Origin: T3Sed10-241 sp036796255
GTDB lineage: Bacteria > Bacteroidota > Bacteroidia > Flavobacteriales_D > Cryomorphaceae
Length of the DNA stretch: 64,000 nt
Assembly (NCBI GenBank): GCA_036796255.1
Contig: DAIRDH010000013.1
Span: 1-64,000 of the forward strand
Direction: 5' to 3'
The notes below the pieces were generated by a model. The model saw only the letters and a program-made list of their open reading frames with translations, did no database searches and was not told the DNA's origin. Of the stretch, positions 28,074 to 35,935 are shown in pieces. The translations under genes were made by a program, and so were the position numbers. Numbering within the stretch: position 1 is the stretch's first letter; every line of letters begins with the position of its first letter.

Positions 28074-28496
28074 ATGAATCTCTTAGACAACCAATATTAT
28101 GAGCGCTGCATTGCAACTTTGCAAGAAGCCTTTGTGAGGTATTCGAAAGAGGAAAGCGGAAGTATTCCCAAAGAACTCTACCGCTCCGCATGTGTCAAGG
28201 AATTCGAACTCCTGGTGGAGCAAACAGTGGTATTGCTTCGAAAATCGCTCGGGCCATATTTTGCACACAAGGGTATGGCTTCCAAGTTGAATTATAAAGA
28301 TGTGCTGCGCCATAGCTCAAAATTTGGTTTAATAGATATTGAAGAAAGTGAGCGATGGATGAATTACCGGGACTTGCGAAATATGGCGGCACATAATTAC
28401 GGTTCCGATTATGCCGATGAAACCATGAAGGCTCTTTCCGAATTTATCGCAGATGCCTTGCACATGGCAAGTGTGTTAAAGCAACAAAGGCTATGA
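28074..28496 (+). CDS. HEPN-domain toxin (HI0074-like nucleotidyltransferase-partner protein)
   Basis: 140 residues, all-alpha. It resembles the 'nucleotidyltransferase substrate-binding' HI0074 family, whose members are HEPN RNases. The R-x4-H catalytic motif is visible as RNMAAH in YRDLRNMAAHNY (~residues 101-109). The gene overlaps the start of the MNT-type nucleotidyltransferase at 28493 by 4 bp, the standard arrangement of type VII HEPN/MNT toxin-antitoxin systems. In characterised pairs the MNT protein adenylylates the HEPN toxin near its active site and neutralises it. Its role here, whether phage defence or plasmid/island stabilisation, is inferred from the family. Confidence 0.85.
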   Translation: MNLLDNQYYERCIATLQEAFVRYSKEESGSIPKELYRSACVKEFELLVEQTVVLLRKSLGPYFAHKGMASKLNYKDVLRHSSKFGLIDIEESERWMNYRDLRNMAAHNYGSDYADETMKALSEFIADALHMASVLKQQRL

Positions 28497-28831
28497 ATAA
28501 ACCGCCTCTTGAAATCAGAGAGAAAGACTGGCAGCGCATCGAGGGCATTCTGAAACGCATGTTGCCAGATGGAATTCAGGTATGGGCTTATGGCAGCCGG
28601 GTGAATGGAGCGGCAACTGAAGCAAGCGACCTCGATTTGGCTTTGGCACATAACAATGGTGAGGATTTACCTCCGTCATTGATACGGGCGATCAAATCTT
28701 GCCTCAGCGAAAGCAATGTGCCCATCATTGTAGAAATACACAACAAGGCTTCCCTACCTGCTTCTTTTCAGGAAAAAATTGAAAGCGAGGCTATTTTGCT
28801 ATTCGAACAGAAAACTGCAAGACAGGATTAG
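28493..28831 (+). CDS. MNT-type minimal nucleotidyltransferase antitoxin
   Basis: 112 residues. The polymerase-beta-like nucleotidyltransferase motif is present as GSR followed by the metal-binding pair in SDLDLAL (YGSRVNGAATEASDLDLAL, ~residues 33-51). The start overlaps the HEPN gene as ATGA, implying coupled translation. Family knowledge indicates that it transfers AMP to the HEPN partner and acts as the antitoxin. A strong hairpin terminator follows within 14 bp and ends the two-gene unit. Confidence 0.87.
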   Translation: MNKPPLEIREKDWQRIEGILKRMLPDGIQVWAYGSRVNGAATEASDLDLALAHNNGEDLPPSLIRAIKSCLSESNVPIIVEIHNKASLPASFQEKIESEAILLFEQKTARQD

Positions 28832-28839
28832 CCTGAATT

Positions 28840-28883
28840 AAAAACCCCCGACCTAAGCCGGGGGCTGCAAGAACGCAACCTGT
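28840..28883 (+). repeat. 44-bp duplicate of the rnpB 3' end and terminator
   Basis: Matches 30218-30261 over 44 bp with two mismatches and the same orientation. It carries the terminator hairpin plus the downstream GCTGCAAGAACG..AACCTGT that belongs to the 3' end of RNase P RNA. It may be an attachment-site remnant. Confidence 0.85.
28845..28864 (+). terminator. Terminator after the HEPN/MNT pair
   Basis: CCCCCG pairs with CGGGGG around an 8-nt loop and is preceded by five A; on the minus strand it ends in a T run. It lies inside the 44-bp rnpB-derived repeat, so it may have been acquired rather than native. Confidence 0.65.
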
Positions 28884-28921
28884 TCATTACAAATACCGAT
28901 ACAAAGCAACTTGCCTTAACC

Positions 28922-29374
28922 TTACTGCGCTTTTATGAGCACTTTTGCTTCAAGCTCCCGTGTCAGTCTAAAATTGGTTTGTTTGATTTTAGAAAGTAAT
29001 GGCTTCACTGCTTCGATATGTCCGCTCAACTTTGCTTCCACGATCACCCCTAAGGTTCCAGTAACTTTCATGCCCAATCGCTCGGCATATCTGCGTCCTT
29101 TGAGATCATCCATAGTTAACAATCTGTCGCTCTGTTCAATGGCTAAAGCAATAGCACTCGCCTCTCCAGGGTCGAGATTTATAGAAAGGAGTCTGTAGTA
29201 GCCAGGCTCTTTTGGGTCCTCAATCTTAAACCAATTGGGCAGGCTTCTTTTGTACTCGTCAGCAATCACCTGCGTGATAGTAATTTCACCAAATAGTTTT
29301 TGCACAATATCAATAGCCCCAATTTTGTTAAGGAGAATAATGCAGCTTGTATCAGATATGATAACCTCTTGCAT
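28922..29374 (-). CDS. PIN-domain toxin (DUF3368-like)
   Basis: 150 residues from the ATG at 29374. Acidic residues typical of PIN RNases are visible: Asp in MQEVIISDTSCIILL, Glu in LDPGEASAIALA and Asp in LLTMDDLKGRRYAERLG. These belong to the DUF3368 group, usually paired with UPF0175 antitoxins. The frame is open to 29392, but MQEVIISDTS matches the family N-terminus. The gene overlaps the 3' end of the upstream antitoxin gene by 23 bp. The predicted role is toxin-type ribonuclease of a VapBC-like module. It lies in the small segment bounded by rnpB-end repeats. Confidence 0.83.
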   Translation of the reverse strand: MQEVIISDTSCIILLNKIGAIDIVQKLFGEITITQVIADEYKRSLPNWFKIEDPKEPGYYRLLSINLDPGEASAIALAIEQSDRLLTMDDLKGRRYAERLGMKVTGTLGVIVEAKLSGHIEAVKPLLSKIKQTNFRLTRELEAKVLIKAQ

Positions 29375-29594
29375 TGTCAATGTCGCGGTCAAGGTCAGAA
29401 GCCGGATGGTTTATTACAGATACGCCAAAGCCTCCCAGTGTCTCCATAAACACCTCTTTCGACATTCCTGCCAATTGGGCCGACTGACCGAGTGTTAGCT
29501 TGCCTTTTTCATAAAACCTACAGGCGATGGCCAAAAGGGCTTCACGGTCATCGAAATCGATCGTATCAGGAATATTTAACTTTAAGGTTCTCAT
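29352..29594 (-). CDS. UPF0175-family antitoxin
   Basis: 80 residues from the ATG at 29594 (a GTG lies directly before it). The middle carries the UPF0175 helix-turn-helix pattern (AIACRFYEKGKLTLGQSAQLAGMSKEVF). Such proteins are DNA-binding antitoxins for PIN toxins, and the PIN gene follows with a 23-bp overlap. A 9+9 bp palindrome and a TAAATTTG box sit immediately upstream, as expected for an autoregulated toxin-antitoxin operon. The function is inferred from the family and context. Confidence 0.82.
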   Translation of the reverse strand: MRTLKLNIPDTIDFDDREALLAIACRFYEKGKLTLGQSAQLAGMSKEVFMETLGGFGVSVINHPASDLDRDIDNARGYHI

Positions 29595-29621
29595 CACTCA
29601 AATTTACAAAATATTTGAGTG
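29595..29621. promoter_or_regulatory. Palindromic operator overlapping the antitoxin promoter
   Basis: CACTCAAAT and ATTTGAGTG are perfect 9-bp arms around a 9-nt spacer. The left arm abuts the antitoxin ATG and covers part of the minus-strand -7 box TAAATTTG (29599-29606). This is the expected place for autorepression. Confidence 0.65.
29599..29606 (-). promoter_or_regulatory. -7 promoter box TAAATTTG of the PIN/UPF0175 operon
   Basis: TAAATTTG fits TAnnTTTG and ends 4 nt before the ATG at 29594. A second candidate, TACATTTG, lies upstream at 29632-29639 (minus strand). Confidence 0.5.
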
Positions 29622-29726
29622 GATGAAAGGGCAAATGTAGGGGTTAGCTTGTTTTCCTTTTTTATCTGCTATCATCTCAGTTGTTCTGCTGGGACTCACA
29701 TTTAAACCTTGAGCTAGGTTTGAGCC

Positions 29727-30107
29727 TTAATCCTCATACCTGTTAATCAAGGAATCGAGCTTGTTCATATTCTTTTCTAGGTTTTTGTCGTAAGTCTTTT
29801 TATCGCAAGCTTTTCCAATATAACTGTGATAATATGCTTCGACTTCACTTTGATAATCCAAGTACTCCGGAACCTCAATCTGCCTCAAAAATTCTAAAGT
29901 ATCATTCCAATCAGTTTTTGCTTCCATTGGGTTTGGGACAATAATTTTTGATGCACTGTTGGCTTTAGAGCTGATGACTTGTGCATTTGATAGTTCGATC
30001 TCGCCTTCCTCAACAGTATCCGAATAGGGGTCTGAACATGATGCATTCAAAGCAACCATCAGCGTAATGCACAGCCAGTATTTATCTATCATCTTTAACA
30101 TTTTCAT
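29727..30107 (-). CDS. Hypothetical lipoprotein
   Basis: 126 residues. The N-terminus is a short basic and hydrophobic signal followed by a lipobox (MVALNASC), so the mature protein should be lipid-anchored at Cys24. After it come polar residues rich in Ser, Glu and Lys (SDPYSDTVEEGEIEL) and a helical C-terminus with two further Tyr/Asp-rich stretches. No family is recognised. It stands alone on the minus strand between the PIN/UPF0175 pair and rnpB, inside the segment flanked by the 44-bp repeats. The region is AT-richer than its neighbours, which fits recent acquisition. Confidence 0.7.
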   Translation of the reverse strand: MKMLKMIDKYWLCITLMVALNASCSDPYSDTVEEGEIELSNAQVISSKANSASKIIVPNPMEAKTDWNDTLEFLRQIEVPEYLDYQSEVEAYYHSYIGKACDKKTYDKNLEKNMNKLDSLINRYED

Positions 30108-30217
30108 CGGTTCTTTTATTTCTTCAATAAAAAATCGGCGCCGTCAATTGGGTCTTTGAGCGCTAAATTAATTTTAATCTGAAAGCAACTCACAGCGCCA
30201 CCATAAACCAACTCAAC

Positions 30218-30261
30218 AAAAACCCCCGACCTAAGTCGGGGGCTGCAAGAACGAAACCTGT
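30218..30261 (+). repeat. 44-bp direct repeat at the native rnpB 3' end
   Basis: Partner of 28840-28883 (two mismatches). It includes the rnpB terminator, the 3' tail and the P1 3' strand. Confidence 0.85.
30223..30242 (-). terminator. rnpB terminator
   Basis: A perfect 8-bp stem, CCCCCGAC with GTCGGGGG, has loop CTAA and is followed on the minus strand by TTTTTG. It lies just past the RNase P RNA 3' end. Confidence 0.9.
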
Positions 30262-30609
30262 AAGCCGGATTCTGTTCCCCTTGCGGGGCTTCCATCATTT
30301 GTCTCGGTGCATCGTCGCCAATGCACTCTAGCGACCTACCCTCCCGGATCGGGCGCGCTACCCTCAAGCCCGGGTATACATGGTCTTACAGCCCGCGAGG
30401 TTTTCCCCCCTCGCCCGTTGCCTGACGAGACTGTGGGCCCTTACCCCACTCTTTTCACCCTTACCTCGTCACAAGCGACGAGGCGGTATACGTCTCTGTG
30501 GCACTGTCTGTACTCCGCTTGCGCAGAGTCCTTCCCGTTAGGAAGCGCGGCGCGCTGTGCTGTCCGGACTTTCCTCCATGCCCTAAGGCGTGGCGATGGA
30601 ACGGTTTCA
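30245..30609 (-). ncRNA. rnpB: RNase P RNA (M1 RNA, class A)
   Basis: About 365 nt. The minus strand contains both universal hallmarks: GAGGAAAGTCCGGACAGC at 30559-30576 near the 5' end, and the P4 3' strand ACAGAATCCGGCTTAC near 30260-30276 close to the 3' end. Residues near 30603-30609 (UGAAACC) pair with 30252-30258 (GGUUUCG) to close P1, which sets the ends within a few bases. The RNA is the catalytic subunit that removes 5' leaders from pre-tRNAs. A consensus promoter lies just upstream and a terminator just downstream. Confidence 0.93.
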
Positions 30610-30613
30610 GGTG

Positions 30614-30645
30614 CAAAGGTACGCCCCGTCGAGCCCTGAACCAAA
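30614..30645 (-). promoter_or_regulatory. rnpB promoter, TTTG-N20-TACCTTTG
   Basis: Minus strand: TTTG (30642-30645), 20-nt spacer, TACCTTTG (30614-30621). This is the best full match in the window to the Bacteroidota consensus, and its start point agrees with the P1-defined RNA 5' end. Confidence 0.85.
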
Positions 30646-30727
30646 CTTACGCTTCCGCAAAAGCTAATGTCCGTGCATTTTGCAAGCCCGCCGCATCCAG
30701 CGCTACGTCGACGACATGTAGCCGCTA

Positions 30728-30762
30728 TTGCCGGAAATAAAACCTGAAATTACCTACCTTTG
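30728..30762 (+). promoter_or_regulatory. Promoter of the TrhO gene, TTG-N24-TACCTTTG
   Basis: TTG at 30728-30730 and TACCTTTG at 30755-30762 with a 24-nt spacer. The box overlaps an upstream in-frame GTG, which supports the ATG at 30810 as the true start, with a leader of roughly 42 nt. Confidence 0.6.
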
Positions 30763-30809
30763 TGCCACTCTTCAACCGATTTATTCATTGTATAACTTGC
30801 AATTGTAAC

Positions 30810-31895
30810 ATGAAGCATCTCCACAACGAAGAGGATTGGCGCATACTAAAAAAGAAAATGGAAGAGAGCGATGAAGCGCGTCTCACCATTTCGTTTTACC
30901 AGTACTACCAGCTCGGCAATCCTCAACTCTTCCGCGATTACCTGTTTATCCATTGGTCGGCGCTCGGCGTGCTCGGGCGCACCTATGTGGCCCATGAGGG
31001 CATCAATGCGCAAATCAGCGTGCCCCGCGAAAATTTCGAGGATTTTCGCAGCCACCTCTACAGCATCAGCTTCCTTGACGGCATCAGGCTCAACATCGCC
31101 ATTGAAGACGATGGCAAGAGCTTCTACAAACTCATCATCAAGGTGCGCGATAAAATTCTCGCTGATGGCCTCAATGACCACACCTTTGATGTGACCGACC
31201 GCGGGCAGCACCTCGATGCCGAAGATTTCAACCGCCTTTCGGCAAAAGAAGACACCATCCTCATCGACATGCGCAACCACTACGAGCACGAAGTGGGCCA
31301 TTTCAAAGGTGCCATCACCCCCGATGTAGACACATTTCGCGACAGCCTGCCAGTGATTTTGGAAAACCTCAAAGGACTAGAGAACAAAAACATCCTCATG
31401 TACTGCACCGGAGGCATACGCTGCGAAAAGGCATCGGCCTGGCTCAAGCACCAGGGCTTTCCGAATGTGCACCAGCTTAATGGCGGCATCATTGAGTATG
31501 CGCGGCAAGTGGAAAAGAAGGGCCTCGAGAACCGCTTTATCGGAAAGAATTTCGTCTTTGATGAACGCCTCGGCGAGCGCATCGGCGAAGAAGTTATCGC
31601 CCATTGCCACCAGTGTGGCGCCCCTTGCGACAACCATACCAACTGCGCCAATACGGGTTGCCACATCCTCTTCATCCAGTGCGACAGCTGCAAGGCCACT
31701 TACGCCAACTGTTGCTCAAGCGAATGCAAGGAAGTACTCGAACAGCCCGAAGAAGTGCAGCGCAAGTTGCGGGCCGAGAAAGGCTACAGCGGGCACCGCG
31801 TATTCAAAAAAGGCCGCGCCGATCACCTCGCTTTCAAAACTGTGCACAACCCATTTGAACAGGCACTGGAGAAAATAAAGTTTACTCAACTATAA
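30810..31895 (+). CDS. trhO: tRNA uridine(34) hydroxylase, rhodanese family
   Basis: 361 residues from MKHLHNEEDWRI. It belongs to the YceA/TrhO family, which makes 5-hydroxyuridine at wobble position 34 of certain tRNAs, using prephenate-independent, oxygen-dependent chemistry. An N-terminal acylphosphatase-like domain (~25-120; YVAHEGINAQIS) precedes a rhodanese domain (~150-250) with active-site Cys in YCTGGIRCEKA. A cysteine-rich tail follows (CHQCGAPCDNHTNC..CDSC), typical of the longer family members and suggestive of metal binding. The frame is open to 30762, but that GTG is inside the promoter box. It is divergent from rnpB. Confidence 0.92.
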   Translation: MKHLHNEEDWRILKKKMEESDEARLTISFYQYYQLGNPQLFRDYLFIHWSALGVLGRTYVAHEGINAQISVPRENFEDFRSHLYSISFLDGIRLNIAIEDDGKSFYKLIIKVRDKILADGLNDHTFDVTDRGQHLDAEDFNRLSAKEDTILIDMRNHYEHEVGHFKGAITPDVDTFRDSLPVILENLKGLENKNILMYCTGGIRCEKASAWLKHQGFPNVHQLNGGIIEYARQVEKKGLENRFIGKNFVFDERLGERIGEEVIAHCHQCGAPCDNHTNCANTGCHILFIQCDSCKATYANCCSSECKEVLEQPEEVQRKLRAEKGYSGHRVFKKGRADHLAFKTVHNPFEQALEKIKFTQL

Positions 31896-31978
31896 GCCGC
31901 AGACGCGCGCTCACGATTTTTAGCTTGGCTACAAGGTAGGCTGCTGCTGCAATTGAAGAAATTTAACGTATCGCCTTG

Positions 31979-32386
31979 ATGCCAGCAGAGAGTGATATGC
32001 TTAGAATTGACCATATTTGCACAAGCAGTATATCATACATGATCACCTTTCGCGCATACAACGTTATCCTTCCCAAATTTCGCATTGAAGACGAAATCGC
32101 AGGAAGTATGGGCAGTATTTACAAAGCCTTTGGAAGCCTCGACTTGCAGGAAGATGAGTACCTCGTGGGCATCGGCCTGGCCAATGCTACTGAGGTGCGG
32201 AACGTTTTCGAGCAATTGCTCAAAATGGGCTTCACTTACAACGAAAGCAATGAAGCGAGCGATGACTTTGTGGTACTGGCGAAAGAAGGAATATGGTGGG
32301 CCGCTCCATGGCTTGTATATAACGATACGGGATGCTGGTTTATAGCCGACGTTGAGGCCCCCACCGAAAACAGAACATACAAATGA
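31979..32386 (+). CDS. Hypothetical protein
   Basis: 135 residues from the ATG at 31979; an ATG at 32039 (MITFRAYNVILPKF) gives a shorter, 115-residue alternative. No signal peptide is seen and no family is recognised. The sequence is acidic with a tryptophan-rich end (GIWWAAPWLVYNDTGCWFIAD), consistent with a small folded cytoplasmic protein. The stop overlaps the SDR start as ATGA, so the two genes are probably translated together, and its role may relate to that oxidoreductase. Confidence 0.65.
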   Translation: MPAESDMLRIDHICTSSISYMITFRAYNVILPKFRIEDEIAGSMGSIYKAFGSLDLQEDEYLVGIGLANATEVRNVFEQLLKMGFTYNESNEASDDFVVLAKEGIWWAAPWLVYNDTGCWFIADVEAPTENRTYK

Positions 32387-33111
32387 ACATGAACGATCCT
32401 ATCAAAAATAAGGTATTCCTCATCACCGGGGGTACCAAAGGCATCGGTTACGGCATAGCCGAATCAGTGCTTGCTGCCGGAGGCCGCGCAGTGATTACCG
32501 GGCGCGATGCCGAATCAGTGTCAGATGCAGTAAACGCCCTTACCGAAAATGCTCCGGGCCGCGCCATAGGTGTGAAAGCTGACGTGCGCCACATGGCCGA
32601 CATGGAAAATGCAGTACACGAAGCCATAGACCAATTTGGGAGTCTGGATGCCGTAGTTGCCAATGCAGGCCTTGGCCACTTTGGCAGCATTGAAGAACTG
32701 ACTTCTACGCAATGGCAAGACACCATCGACACCAACCTCACAGGGGTGTTCAACACGGTGAAAGCCTCCATAGCGCCGCTGAAGCAGAGCAAAGGATTGC
32801 TCGTGACCATTGCCAGCCTGGCGGGCACCAACTTTTTTGCCGGAGGCTCTGCTTACAATGCGAGCAAATTCGGACTTGTGGGCTTCACGCAGGCCATCAT
32901 GCTCGATTTGCGAAAGCATGGCATAAGGGTGAGCACCATTATGCCGGGATCGGTCACAAGCCATTTTGCCGGACACGAGCCCAACGAAAATGATGCATGG
33001 AAAATTCAACCGGAAGATATCGGACAACTCGTGCTTGACCTGATGAAGATGCATCCACGCAGCCTACCCTCCAAGATTGAGATCAGGCCCACCATGCCTT
33101 CCGGCAAATAG
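32383..33111 (+). CDS. Short-chain dehydrogenase/reductase
   Basis: 242 residues, the classical SDR length. The NAD(P)-binding glycine motif is TGGTKGIGYG (~13-22), the structural NAG motif is ANAG (~88), and the catalytic Ser and YxxxK are in SLAG..SAYNASKFG (~145-160). These enzymes oxidise or reduce alcohols and ketones with NAD(P)H in the cytoplasm. The substrate cannot be read from sequence; many Bacteroidota homologues are annotated as 3-oxoacyl-ACP reductase-like. It overlaps the upstream hypothetical gene by 4 bp and is convergent with rimK (39-bp spacing). Confidence 0.9.
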   Translation: MNMNDPIKNKVFLITGGTKGIGYGIAESVLAAGGRAVITGRDAESVSDAVNALTENAPGRAIGVKADVRHMADMENAVHEAIDQFGSLDAVVANAGLGHFGSIEELTSTQWQDTIDTNLTGVFNTVKASIAPLKQSKGLLVTIASLAGTNFFAGGSAYNASKFGLVGFTQAIMLDLRKHGIRVSTIMPGSVTSHFAGHEPNENDAWKIQPEDIGQLVLDLMKMHPRSLPSKIEIRPTMPSGK

Positions 33112-33150
33112 GTAATAAGAATTTGTCATATCACTGTAAGCCAGGTTCCG

Positions 33151-34056
33151 TCAAGCGCCAACTTTGTCGCTGCGGCGGTTCTTACCGGCATTTTGCTCGA
33201 TGTAACGAACCACATAGTCAGCAACATCCTTTTTGGTGGCTCCTTCGATTCCTTCCAGGCCTGGCGATGAGTTCACTTCGAGTACCAGAGGGCCTCGTTT
33301 TGACTCGATCATATCCACTCCAGCCATATTGAGGCCCATGGCCTTGGCAGCTCTGAGTGCAAGTGCCCGCTGCGCAGCAGTGAGACGCACCATTTTAGCA
33401 AATCCACCTCGATGTAAGTTAGAGCGAAACTCGCCCTCAGCACCTTGGCGCTTCATGGCGCCCACCACCTGACCATTCACAATAAAAGCGCGAATGTCGG
33501 CACCACCAGCCTCAGCAATGAATTCCTGAATGAGCATGTATGCATTGAGTCCGTGGAAAGCTTCCACAACAGAGCGCGCAGCCTTTTTGGTCTCTACAAG
33601 CACCACGCCAATACCTTGGGTGCCTTCCAGCAACTTCAGCACTACCGGTGTGCCACCAATCTCTTTGAGAAGGGCATCCACATTTTTGGGGTGATTGGTG
33701 AATACCGTTCGGGGAATATCAATGTCGTGGCGGGAAAAAATCTGCAAACTGCGAAGCTTGTCGCGCGAACGCACAATCGAGATGGAAGAATTGACCGAGA
33801 AAACGCCCTTCATTTCAAATTGACGCACCACAGCTGTGCCGTAGAATGTAACCGAAGCGCCAATGCGGGGTATGATGGCGTCAATGCCTTCGAGCTCCTC
33901 GCCATTGTACAAAATGCGCGGGTTTTGGTGCTGCCCAATAAGCGAGCAGCGCATATGGTCGAGTACTATGGCTTCGTGGCCGCGATTCTCACACGCTTCT
34001 TTCAGTCGGCGTGTAGAGTAGAGATTGGGATTGCGTGAAAGAATAGCGATTCGCAT
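33151..34056 (-). CDS. rimK: RimK-like ATP-grasp ligase
   Basis: 301 residues, nearly the same length as E. coli RimK. N-terminal Rossmann-like domain ([18 protein letters not shown]..), then the ATP-grasp core with [17 protein letters not shown] (~133-149), a loop with MLIQEFI, and Mg-binding residues in [15 protein letters not shown] near the C-terminus. RimK adds glutamate to the C-terminus of ribosomal protein S6. The neighbour RimB-like gene starts 3 bp upstream on the same strand. The substrate is assigned by family similarity; other ATP-grasp ligases in this family modify coenzyme F420 or small peptides. Confidence 0.9.
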   Translation of the reverse strand: MRIAILSRNPNLYSTRRLKEACENRGHEAIVLDHMRCSLIGQHQNPRILYNGEELEGIDAIIPRIGASVTFYGTAVVRQFEMKGVFSVNSSISIVRSRDKLRSLQIFSRHDIDIPRTVFTNHPKNVDALLKEIGGTPVVLKLLEGTQGIGVVLVETKKAARSVVEAFHGLNAYMLIQEFIAEAGGADIRAFIVNGQVVGAMKRQGAEGEFRSNLHRGGFAKMVRLTAAQRALALRAAKAMGLNMAGVDMIESKRGPLVLEVNSSPGLEGIEGATKKDVADYVVRYIEQNAGKNRRSDKVGA

Positions 34057-34059
34057 GGC

Positions 34060-34494
34060 TTAGGCTTGACTTTGTAAATAACTTTTTGATACATCGATAA
34101 GGAAGTGGTCGCGCAAAAAGCGTCGACCCAGCAGCACTGAGTAATTCATGGTTGAGCGGTCGGTGAGGGTGACGGCAGTAATTTTTTCCACAGTGCCAAG
34201 CCTGATTGCGAGCCGTACCGAATAGCGGGTCTGCATGGTTCCGTTCGAGCTCTTTACCCGCTTTCGCGTATAATGCTCAAATCGAAGCACCCTTGAGGAC
34301 CGCTTCAAAAAATGACAGCAAAGCACCTTCTTGCCTCCCATGGTTTCAACCCAAATCTTGTCGCAATGTGCGGACGAAGAACGCGCACCACTGTCAATCC
34401 GGGCCACGATATTGCGGCGGTTTAGCAAGGGAAATTCAATCTTCTCCTTGTTGCCAACCAGCAACTTGCCTTCATATGTCGTTACTAAGCTCAA
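34060..34494 (-). CDS. RimB-like retropepsin-fold zinc/aspartyl protease
   Basis: 144 residues from the TTG at 34494. The motif ARIDSGARSSSAH carries the DSGA-x-[ST]-S aspartic-protease signature of the 'ATP-dependent zinc protease' family (PF05618, RimB). The frame is open back to 34650 but would overlap the divergent aspartoacylase gene. A minus-strand -7 box TATCTTTG at 34516-34523 places transcription downstream, so the TTG at 34494 is preferred. Its stop is 3 bp before rimK. In RimABK systems this protein works with RimK to set glutamate tail length on S6. Confidence 0.75.
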   Translation of the reverse strand: MSLVTTYEGKLLVGNKEKIEFPLLNRRNIVARIDSGARSSSAHCDKIWVETMGGKKVLCCHFLKRSSRVLRFEHYTRKRVKSSNGTMQTRYSVRLAIRLGTVEKITAVTLTDRSTMNYSVLLGRRFLRDHFLIDVSKSYLQSQA

Positions 34495-34515
34495 TTGACC
34501 TTCATCGATGGTGGC

Positions 34516-34523
34516 CAAAGATA
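34516..34523 (-). promoter_or_regulatory. -7 box TATCTTTG of the rimB-rimK unit
   Basis: TATCTTTG fits TAnnTTTG on the minus strand and lies 21 nt before the proposed TTG start at 34494. Confidence 0.45.
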
Positions 34524-34586
34524 GGGCTTTCGCCAAAGGAGGACCACACAATTTGGTGTTAAACAATGTTCCACGAGTGAAACCCC

Positions 34587-34594
34587 TATATTTG
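34587..34594 (+). promoter_or_regulatory. -7 box TATATTTG of the aspartoacylase-like gene
   Basis: TATATTTG fits TAnnTTTG and ends 17 nt before the ATG at 34612. It is back-to-back with the rimB box at 34516-34523. Confidence 0.5.
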
Positions 34595-34611
34595 AGCTCC
34601 AAAAAGAAAAT

Positions 34612-35571
34612 ATGGCCCAGAAAAAAGATATCCTCGAAATATATGGCCACCGCTTGGCATTGGGCGAGAGCAAAAAAGTTGTTTCCAAACTTGCACGCCT
34701 TCCCTCCGGCACCCAGATCGAGCTACCCATATATGTGTATCGCAGCAAGAAACCGGGACCGGTGGTACTCCTCAGCGCGGGCCTCCATGGTGATGAAATT
34801 AATGGTATAGAAGTAGTGCGCCGCATGCTTGAAGACAACACCTTCGAAAAGCTCCAGCTGGGAAGTGTGATTGCCATACCAGTGATGAACATCTACGGAT
34901 TTCTCAACTTCAGCCGTGAAGTGCCCGATGGCAAAGACATTAACCGAAGCTTTCCAGGCAATATCAATGGATCACTGGCCGCACGCATTGCGATGTTCCT
35001 GACCAAGGAAATTCTTCCAGTTATTGACTTTGGCGTTGATTTCCATACAGGTGGAGCTTCTCGTTTTAACTTTCCACAAGTGCGCTTTGCAGCGAATGAT
35101 CCTAAAGCCAAAGAATTGGCAAATGCATTCGGAGCGCCTGTAAATTTACACAGCGGCCTCATTGAAAAAAGTTTGCGCAAGCAAGCATACAGAGGTGGAA
35201 AGTCGATCATCGTATATGAAGGTGGTGAAAGTCTTCGCCTTGACGAGGAAGTGATTCAGGAAGGCATAGATGGCGCAATGCGTTTGCTTCACCATTTTGA
35301 CATGCTACCTGAAGCACCACAACGCACCGTACAGCCAGTGCTTTGCACCAGTTCAAGTTGGGTACGGGCCAAGCGCTCTGGTATCTACAAAGGACTTTGT
35401 CAATCGGGCATGACCGTAGCCAAAAAGGATACCCTGGGCTTTATCACCGATCCTTTCGGCGACTTTAGCATCAAGGTTAAAGCCACACAAGGCGGCTTTA
35501 TCATTGGCCACAACAATATGCCCATTATAAACCAAGGGGATGCACTGCTCCACATTGGCCTGATAAATTGA
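34612..35571 (+). CDS. Succinylglutamate desuccinylase/aspartoacylase family zinc hydrolase
   Basis: 319 residues. It is an M14-like zinc hydrolase: zinc ligands are visible as His and Glu in GLHGDEINGIEVV (~57) and His in FGVDFHTGG (~144). Family enzymes remove an acyl group from an amino acid or peptide terminus in the cytoplasm. Genes of this family often accompany rimK/rimB, and here it is divergent from them with back-to-back promoters. A role in removing glutamate or acyl groups from the same substrates is plausible but inferred. The exact substrate is unknown. Confidence 0.85.
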   Translation: MAQKKDILEIYGHRLALGESKKVVSKLARLPSGTQIELPIYVYRSKKPGPVVLLSAGLHGDEINGIEVVRRMLEDNTFEKLQLGSVIAIPVMNIYGFLNFSREVPDGKDINRSFPGNINGSLAARIAMFLTKEILPVIDFGVDFHTGGASRFNFPQVRFAANDPKAKELANAFGAPVNLHSGLIEKSLRKQAYRGGKSIIVYEGGESLRLDEEVIQEGIDGAMRLLHHFDMLPEAPQRTVQPVLCTSSSWVRAKRSGIYKGLCQSGMTVAKKDTLGFITDPFGDFSIKVKATQGGFIIGHNNMPIINQGDALLHIGLIN

Positions 35572-35935
35572 GGAAGTGTCCGGAATGGGAATTCATCTAT
35601 CCCGGAATTATTAGCACAGAACCTACCATTCTTGTATTGCATTATTGAGCGTCGCACTCAAAGTTTCCCGAAATTTTATCTCATTTTAAGGAGAGTGACC
35701 GAAGCTGACTCAAAAAAATCAATTCATTTGCCCGGCTGTGCTATTGATGGACTGAACACGTGCTTCGAACTTTTGGGGCCACAGACGTTCAGTCATGACC
35801 TCACACAATGTTAACCGAAGCTTAACAATGCACCACAGAGTACTAGAACATTTTCTAATTAACTGCACAACAACACTTTGTGGGCCGCAATGATTAACCT
35901 TAACAATACTAAGGATCATAGTGCACCGCCTCCAC

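Noticed and set aside
30441..30644. Reading frames on both strands over rnpB
   Set aside because: The conserved RNase P RNA sequences explain this interval, so protein coding is not supported.
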